Assembly (NCBI RefSeq): GCF_020080835.1
Contig: NW_025402108.1
Span: 372,001-436,000, forward strand
DNA from: Cotesia glomerata
Taxonomy: Eukaryota; Arthropoda; Insecta; Hymenoptera; Braconidae
Direction of reading: 5' to 3'
Length of the DNA: 64,000 bases
Shown: positions 57,817 to 64,000 of the stretch, in pieces
Position numbering within the stretch: the stretch's first letter is position 1
Layout: each line of letters opens with the position of its first letter
Position numbers and translations under genes: made by a program
Notes under the pieces: model-generated
Database searches by the model: none
Seen by the model: only the letters and a program-made list of their open reading frames with translations
What the model was told of the DNA's origin: nothing

Positions 57817-58214
57817 TGTTGATATTCAAAAACTCAAATATATAGTCAATTCTCTTGGATTCATATTCGAGGTTATTCATCCTCGTGTTTATCGCGCGTA
57901 TGTCTTGAGCTAGGCCACTGACACTGCGTTGTAGTTCAACAACCCAAGCAAGTGGTTCCAGGAAGTTAGTGTTCGGTTGGTTGAGGGGGGGAGCTTGTTG
58001 AACGGCCTTACCTCCCATGAAAGCCTGTCTGAAAGATAGTCCTGGTTGGAGTAGTCTATCAGTTGGAGCTGATCTTCGTAGACCTGGGGTCTGTTGGGAA
58101 CGAGACGATTGAGCTGCAAGGTCCCTTTTAGCTACATTGGCAAATTTCAGATAATTACATCCTTGGTAGTTTGCAGGGTGGCCGAAGTTGCCACAATTTA
58201 CACACTTGAGTTGG
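57803..58214 (-). pseudogene. Jockey-type ORF1, C-terminal part
   Basis: Zinc knuckle CVNCGNFGHPANYQGC near 58200-58153 in one frame, then a proline-rich stretch and a C-terminal helix (ELQRSVSGLAQDIRAINTRM) ending at 57803. The 5' part is missing. A frame change separates the knuckle from 57803-58018. Confidence 0.75.
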
Positions 58215-58784
58215 CATCAGCACTTTTTCATTGTTGACTAGTAAAAAATTCCTGACTTACCGACATTATACGCTCGTTTCACGGTCGTTTCACTCACAGA
58301 CTACTGTGCATCTACCACCGAGTTACGGTTTTTTGACAATTTATATGTTTTCGAATGACTGTCAAATGACAGACGATCGATCGATGATCTACGATTTTTA
58401 CTCAGATAAAAAATCGGAGAAGTCAAGTAAAAATTTGGTTTTTCGAATAGTGAAGTATGATAACTATACAGAATAAAAATCATAAAGTGTGATATCATAT
58501 CACGGTTTAGCTGAATCGCGACTGGCGCCGCCTCGCGAGCACTGATGATACCCCTTTTGATAGCGCTAAATTTAACATTAGATTTAACATCAGTTTTAAC
58601 ATTAGTAAAAAAGGTTATTGTTAAAATGTATTTTTACTCTCTGAAAATTTATCACAATAGACTAGGAATAATAAGATAGTAAAGAGGATTAAGCCATAAA
58701 TATATAAATTTACTACCTAACTGCTCTCGACCTAAGTAATTATAGAAATTAGAAAATATATTTTCATTTCTTAAGAAATATAAA
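58215..58784. other. Unassigned DNA
   Basis: Contains CGCTCGTTTCACGGTCGTTT, which resembles subterminal words of the CCCTGG element, and a small GC-rich stretch (58508-58545). No gene. The 5' edge of the next gypsy element probably lies here. Confidence 0.4.
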
Positions 58785-58790
58785 ATGTTG

Positions 58791-58800
58791 TATAAAAAAA
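58791..58800 (+). promoter_or_regulatory. Possible LTR TATA box
   Basis: TATAAAAAAA followed by TGCGAG about 580 bases before the PBS. A reasonable LTR promoter position; nothing else supports it. Confidence 0.35.
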
Positions 58801-59371
58801 TGCGAGAAAATAGTCTGAGCCGACTAGTGACCCTCATTTATGACGAGTCTAGCTCAACCACTCAGTCCGGTAAATTCCCAGAGATGATGAAACTTCGGAC
58901 AACTCTGCTAGCGAGCCCAGGTAGTTCAACAACGGTCGGAAAGGACGAGTACCTGAGTAGGAATACAGCTAGGACCCAGTAGGAAAGGAGAGGGACCAAT
59001 CAACGTTGCCAAAAGGCCAGTACAGCGGAATACTCGGATGGTAGGGAGAGTCGCCCCCGCCACTTCTAGTGCTAGGAGTCGGACTTAGACATATTTGAGA
59101 AATATCAGAATATTATTCGAGCTCAGACCTATCACCTCGTTTCTAATTTTGTGTAAAGTCTTTTGAATACATATTTCAATTTAGTTAACTTAATTCCGTT
59201 CAAAAATTTATTTAATTTATATTCAAATATTATCATCTTCCTCATCCTATAAATTCCCGTTGATAAAGTTGAGTATTTCAATATTCCCGGGCGAATCAAA
59301 GACCACGTCGGTAACTTTAAATTTAAATCAAGATTTCCATCGTTGTCCACCAGGAGAAGGACATAACAAAT

Positions 59372-59390
59372 TGGTGACAGCGGTGGGATT
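59372..59390 (+). other. Primer-binding site, tRNA-Leu type
   Basis: TGGTGACAGCGGTGGGATT lies three bases after the LTR. Complementary to a tRNA 3' end like that of tRNA-Leu (CCCACCGCTG core), with one difference from my memory of the gene. Confidence 0.55.
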
Positions 59391-59981
59391 CGCCGACTTT
59401 AATTAGCGGATAATTAAATCAAATTGTGAACCGAGTGAATCAGTGATAATTAAGTGCAATAATAATTGACAAAATAGCGACTAAAACAACATCCGCTAAA
59501 AACCGAACACTTCTAAAATTCAAACCTCCTCAAACGTAACCAGAACAAGCCACCACTCTCTTCGCGGGTTTTGTGCGTTTTCCCCGAAGCGTTGGGCGAA
59601 TGCCGGAGCTGGGTGATTACTCTTATCGCACACGACAATCTGTAATCACGGGCGCAACCTAACATTGAGAAGGAACTATCCAACTTCAATCAAGGACTCA
59701 TCTCCAGGAATACCAAGAAAACCATCAGCAAGGCGCAACCACATCCAGAAAAGGTCATCAGCACAAGCATCAAAAAATAAGTAGACCTACGATCATTATT
59801 ATTTAAGTTTGAATTTGTATAATTTATTTGTAATTAATTGCTATCTGGGTCGATCTTATGCATCTTATAATTTAAAATAAGTGATTAGACTTTTAAATAA
59901 CTAGAAATTGATAAATCCCTGAATAATTTCTCGAATATTACGCTTCAACACCATATTTTATTCTTATAATATTTTTTAATC

Positions 59982-61277
59982 ATGCATCGCGTAAAGAATA
60001 CTCGAAGTCACGCAGCTGCTGCCCGAAAAAAGAGCATCCCTATTAACGTTCCACCATCTAGAAGCACTCGTCGCCGCGCACCACCGAACACCTCGTCAGA
60101 ACCAACTACTAGTAATTCGCGCGAAAATCTTTCCACCAACAACGAGCAACAGATTCTTACAATAACGACACCGTCATCTGTAGTCCCTAGTACATCCTCA
60201 CCAGTATCATCGGATATATCATCGTCTATTGTCCCCAGCACGTTACCAAACGCTCTTGTACCATCCACAATTCCATCTAACGCTCTTGTACAACACCACT
60301 ACCCATCCGTAAATAATTATACTAATCAACAATTTCCTACGCGATCTTATTTTGACTTAAAAACTGCTATTACTCAAATACCAGATTTCTGTGATGATAG
60401 CGACGAACGGTGTACTCTTTCTAATTTTATTACTGCGTGTAAAGAGACCTATGATGTAGTTAGCCCCGTCGATCAACCTCTCTTGCTATTAATAATAAAA
60501 AGTAAAATTAAAGGTCGTGCTAAATCTTTAATTTCTAATCTCGGAACACGGGGTAGTCTTGAAACTCTATTTAGTTGGCTGAAGCAAGCATTCGGACGGT
60601 CATTCGACGATGAACGCGCTCAAGAAGAATTACGAAAACTTAGACAAAAGGACGGTGAATCTGTTGTCGCCTACGGAGCCAGAGCAGGTGAAATCCTTAG
60701 CCGTGCTCTGGAAGCCGCTAAAGAAAAATACCAACCAGCTGAACTCGTCGGAGTTAATGTTTTACTTAATCAAACCGCTGTTAACGGTTTCATAACAGGG
60801 CTTAGCACACCCCTTTTTAACGTATTCGTCTCAAAACAAAATCCAGACTCGCTTAGTAATGCTATCAATACCGCAGCTGCCGTAGAAAGAAAATATGACA
60901 GTAGAAATGAATTGCTCGGGACAGATAACGCGAATCATCAACCTAACAACGCCAGCATTCACGTGATGAACGCAGATAATTTTCGATGTTACGAATGTGG
61001 AGAAACAGGACATCTTCGCAATAACTGTCCAGTTCTTATTAAAAGAAAGGAAAGTTATTACCATGATCGACGAAAAAACGGGGACAGAAAATACAATAGA
61101 GACAAGAAATACGACCGACACCATCGCGAACAACCCTCAGACCGTCGAAGGTCTGATTATAAATCTAGTAAAAGCAATTCTTTAAACGAGAAAGATGCCC
61201 AACGGAGGAACGCGACGCGGGGCACGGATATAGTAGCGCGTTCAAGACCTTCAGGATCAATTACAACATCGAAATAA
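59982..61277 (+). CDS. Gypsy element 2 Gag
   Basis: 431 residues, intact. A basic N-terminus (RSHAAAARKKSIPINVPP), a Ser/Thr/Pro-rich stretch to about residue 120, then a capsid-like domain with LSNFITACKETYDVV, LKQAFGRSFDDERAQEELR and GESVVAYGARAGEILSRA. One CCHC knuckle CYECGETGHLRNNC follows (residues about 336-349), then a strongly basic tail. The start is the first ATG after a 590-base leader. The last 105 bases overlap pol in the -1 frame. Confidence 0.92.
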   Translation: MHRVKNTRSHAAAARKKSIPINVPPSRSTRRRAPPNTSSEPTTSNSRENLSTNNEQQILTITTPSSVVPSTSSPVSSDISSSIVPSTLPNALVPSTIPSNALVQHHYPSVNNYTNQQFPTRSYFDLKTAITQIPDFCDDSDERCTLSNFITACKETYDVVSPVDQPLLLLIIKSKIKGRAKSLISNLGTRGSLETLFSWLKQAFGRSFDDERAQEELRKLRQKDGESVVAYGARAGEILSRALEAAKEKYQPAELVGVNVLLNQTAVNGFITGLSTPLFNVFVSKQNPDSLSNAINTAAAVERKYDSRNELLGTDNANHQPNNASIHVMNADNFRCYECGETGHLRNNCPVLIKRKESYYHDRRKNGDRKYNRDKKYDRHHREQPSDRRRSDYKSSKSNSLNEKDAQRRNATRGTDIVARSRPSGSITTSK

Positions 61278-63490
61278 ATAATTTATCTAATCTACCAGTT
61301 ATATCTTTTAACGATAAAATATTTAAGAATAATTCTGCAGACCTTTTAATCGACACTGGAGCTCAATTAAATTTAATTAAACAAAATGCCGTTTCCCCAG
61401 ATATTCTCTTAGATAAAAATAAAATCTTTTATTTAACTGGTATTGGTTCTGGCATGATTCGCACTTGTGGTGAAATCACGACACGTATCCGCAATGTAGA
61501 GATAAAATTTCATGTAGTCAATGATTCTTTTCCCATTAGTCAATCGGGCATACTCGGCATATCATTTCTGCGAAAACAAGACGCGGTATTAACCTTTAAA
61601 GATAACTTACCTGGGCATTTAATTCTTGGCGAAAATATAATTAATTTTATTGAACCCCAATCGTATGACCTTCCACCTAGAACCAAGAAACTTTTAACAA
61701 TCCCCGTACAGGATAATGGCCTAGATAGCGGCTACATCAAGCGTATAAATACCGGTCCGGGTGTTTATTTAGGAGAAGCTGTAACTGATGTTGGTGACGG
61801 CTTTGCAAAAATTTTTGTTATTAACTCTACCACCGAGCATATCAATATAACTATTCCTCCCGTTGAAATAGAAGAATTTGAACTTGCACCACCTTTGCCA
61901 CGATCATCCCGCTCAGCAACGTCTGATAAACAATCCGATCAAATCAATGCCGAAAGATTAAACCGAATATGTGAACTCGTAGATTTAAAAGGGCTTAACG
62001 AGATAGAAAGGGCTAGTATAATACAGATTATCTACGACAACCCCTTCCAGTTTCACCTCCCTAACGACAAGCTCGGATCTACAACGGTTCTCAAACATAA
62101 AATTACTACCACTGATGAAGTTCCCATTAACACCAAACAATATAGATTTCCCCAAGTGCACAAACAAGAACTCCGAGATCAGGTCGATAAACTATTGAAA
62201 GATGATATAATTAAACATTCAGATTCTTCCTATAACTCTCCTGTATGGTTAGTCCCTAAACGCCCTGGACCCTCTGGTGCCCCTCGCTGGAGAATGGTCA
62301 TCGACTATCGCGGGTTAAACGAGAAAACAATCAGCGATGCCTATCCCTTACCTAATATTACTGACATTCTCGACCAACTTGGAGGAGCCAAATATTTTAC
62401 CATTCTTGATCTCGCTTCCGGATTCCATCAAATTGAAATGGACCCTCTTCACAGACATAAGACCGCCTTCTCAACACCTTACGGTCACTACGAATTCAAT
62501 CGCATGCCGTTCGGATTAAAAAATGCCCCAGCCACCTTTCAAAGGCTCATGGATCGTATTCTCTCTGGTCTTCAAGGAATTGAATTATTTGTTTACATGG
62601 ATGACATTGTCATTTATGCTAGTTCTATCAAAGAACACTCTCAAAAATTGAAAACCTTGTTGAGTAGATTACAATGTGCCGGATTAGCTCTATCGCCTGA
62701 AAAGTGTCATTTCCTTCGACGCGAAATCGGGTATTTGGGCCATATCATCTCCAATGATGGAGTTAAACCTGACCCACAAAAGATAAAAGCTGTCAAACAG
62801 TTCCTAGTTCCTCAGACTAGAAAGAAGATCAAATCCTTCCTCGGTCTTATCGGTTATTATCGACGTTTCATCAAAGATTTTGCGAAAATTGCCAAACCAC
62901 TCACTTATCTGTTGAAGCTTGATACCCTTTTTGTATGGACCGAAACTCAACAAAAGGCATTTGAAACCCTCCGAGATATAATTTGCTCTGAACCTCTATT
63001 GCAGTATCCTGATTTTTCGCAACCTTTTATTGTCACCACTGACGCTTCTAATTATGCTCTTGGCGCCGTATTAAGTCAAGGACCTATCGGCTCAGATCTC
63101 CCAATCTCTTTTGCATCAAGGACATTATCCCTATCAGAAATAAATTACTCTACTACTGAAAAGGAATTATTAGCTGCACTTTTTGCAGTAAAGCAATTTA
63201 GACCATACCTCTTTGGACGTAAATTTACCCTGGTTACTGATCACAGGCCCTTAACATGGTTGAAGAATACAAAAGATCCTAATTCTAAGTTAGCTCGCTG
63301 GCGGATAAAATTGAACGACTTTACGTACGACGTAGTCTACAAGCCTGGTAAAATAAATTTTAACGCAGATGCCTTATCTCGAAACCCTGTACCTGATTCA
63401 TCAAGTAAAATTTTAGAAACAGATTCTCAATATGAAGATGAGACTTTTAGAAGTCTGGAATCGGTACCAGTCTGCGCTGATGAAGTACTG
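61172..63490 (+). pseudogene. Gypsy element 2 Pol (protease, RT, RNase H), interrupted
   Basis: Open for over 770 codons. Protease LLIDTGAQLNLI (61343). RT: SSYNSPVWLVPKRPG, RWRMVIDYRGLNEKT, FTILDLASGFHQIEM, MPFGLKNAPATFQRLMD, LFVYMDDIVIYAS (62594). RNase H: FIVTTDASNYALGAVLS, YSTTEKELLAALFAVKQF, LVTDHRPLTWL and INFNADALSR. The sequence runs into the CCCGGG element at 63491, before any integrase zinc domain. No internal stop before that, so the copy was coding-competent until recently. Confidence 0.92.
61181..61187 (+). promoter_or_regulatory. Putative -1 ribosomal frameshift site T TTA AAC
   Basis: The heptamer is in the correct phase for gag (codons TTA and AAC) and leads into the pol frame, which is open from 61172. 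Downstream, TGCCC (61196-61200) can pair with GGGCA (61220-61224) starting 8 bases after the heptamer, and GAACGCG (61208-61214) with CGCGTTC (61237-61243). T TTA AAC is among the most efficient heptamers in known -1 frameshifting. Confidence 0.7.
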
Positions 63491-64000
63491 CCCGGGAAAA
63501 AATGATCAGGACTGATCAGACCTGTTCATATCTGATCAGGCCTGAAATTAGACCTGAGCAGACCTGTTCATATCTGATCAGGCCTGAAATTAGACCTGAG
63601 CAGGCCTGTTCATGTATGATCAGGCCTGAAATTATACCTGATCAGACCTGTTCATGCCTGCTCATGCCTGTTCATGTCTGAAGCATTAAATACGCTCAGA
63701 CCTGATCAGACCTGTTCATGTCTGCTCATGTCTGTTCATGTCTGAAGCGTTAAATACGTTCAGATCTGATCAGACCTGTTCATGCCTGCTCATGTCTGTT
63801 CATATCTGAAGCCTTAAATACGCTCAGACCTGATCAAACCTGTCCATGTCTGATATCTAGCCAACACTGAGAGACAATTTTATTTAATAGTAATGAAATT
63901 TTATTACTATTTAATAAAACGTTTATTTGGCTAATCCCAAATAAAAATTTATTAAATATTAATTAAATTTCCTTAAATACTAATAAAAATTTTATTAAAT
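63491..64000. mobile_element. CCCGGG-ended TIR element, copy 2 (runs off the window)
   Basis: Begins CCCGGGAAAAAATGATCAG and follows the reverse complement of copy 1 from its right end (41153) back to about 40380, including the GTTCATGTCTGAAGC words and the AATAAAACGTTTATTTGGC block. The flank is CTG rather than TA. Confidence 0.88.

Larger units (their letters stand above)
54120..58214 (-). mobile_element. Jockey-type non-LTR retrotransposon, 5'-truncated
   Basis: On the minus strand: the end of ORF1 with a zinc knuckle, ORF2 with endonuclease and RT, and a 3' UTR (54469 to about 54120) ending in TAAATAAAAAAAT. It starts abruptly within ORF1 at about 58214. The Jockey-like label rests on the ORF1 knuckle CVNCGNFGHPANYQGC and the RT pattern. 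Abuts the tRNA-like fragment at its 3' end. Decayed by several stops and shifts. Confidence 0.82.
58785..63490 (+). mobile_element. Ty3/gypsy element 2, 3' part missing
   Basis: LTR sequence ending ACATAACA at 59368 (its 5' edge is unresolved), a PBS of tRNA-Leu type, a long leader, intact gag, a -1 frameshift site, and pol through protease, RT and RNase H. Pol is cut by a CCCGGG element at 63491. The integrase and 3' LTR are not in the window. Confidence 0.88.

Overview
The window is AT-rich, intron-poor eukaryotic DNA made almost entirely of transposable elements (TEs) and satellites. The TE repertoire is typical of arthropods: R1-clade and Jockey-type LINEs, BEL/Pao, two Ty3/gypsy lineages, a Helitron, piggyBac-type MITEs and TA-target inverted-repeat elements. 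An insect is the best guess; nothing fixes the order. The only host-gene signal is one spliced-looking exon (7790-7948, +) resembling the NAD-binding end of cytochrome b5 reductase 4 (NCB5OR).

Layout, left to right. 1-2037: (AT)n blocks, an unidentified unit and a candidate solo LTR. 2355-7550: a copy of a short inverted-repeat family (here MITE-A, ends AACTTCCCGCTAA) whose (GT)n tract received an R1-clade LINE on the minus strand. 7790-7948: host exon. 8463-15156: complete BEL/Pao element on the minus strand, with 5-bp target duplications, PBS, PPT and a possible 58-bp intron between gag and pol. 16278-51519: a deeply nested block. Its outer layer is two arms of one inverted-repeat element flanked by TTAA. 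Just inside, at 16749 and 51154, are facing CCCAGTGAACACA ends flanked by TA. Between them lie satellite A (18.7-21.2 kb), MITE-A copies (one carrying a second copy of the same LINE in its (AC)n tract), a 2.2-kb foldback element, and satellite B. Satellite B is split successively by a Helitron (32695-37619), a solo LTR (38223-41992) that itself holds a TIR element, a second TIR element (42079-43781) and a CsRn1-like gypsy element (44738-49923).

51520-64000: a CCCAAGC-ended TIR element with another MITE-A inside, a tRNA-like fragment, a 5'-truncated Jockey-type LINE (54120-58214), and a second gypsy element. Its gag-pol overlap has a T TTA AAC slippery site, and its pol is cut at 63491 by another copy of the CCCGGG element.

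No element looks fully coding-competent; most ORFs carry one to a few stops or frameshifts. The most interesting signals are (1) several TIR families sharing TA target sites and CCC termini, several of which carry tRNA-like A/B-box modules; (2) a putative 34-kb TIR-bounded satellite unit; (3) a possible intron controlling Gag versus Gag-Pol in the BEL element; (4) repeated targeting of the (AC)n tract of one MITE family by an R1-clade LINE; and (5) a strongly strand-biased AGCG tetramer across the whole BEL element.
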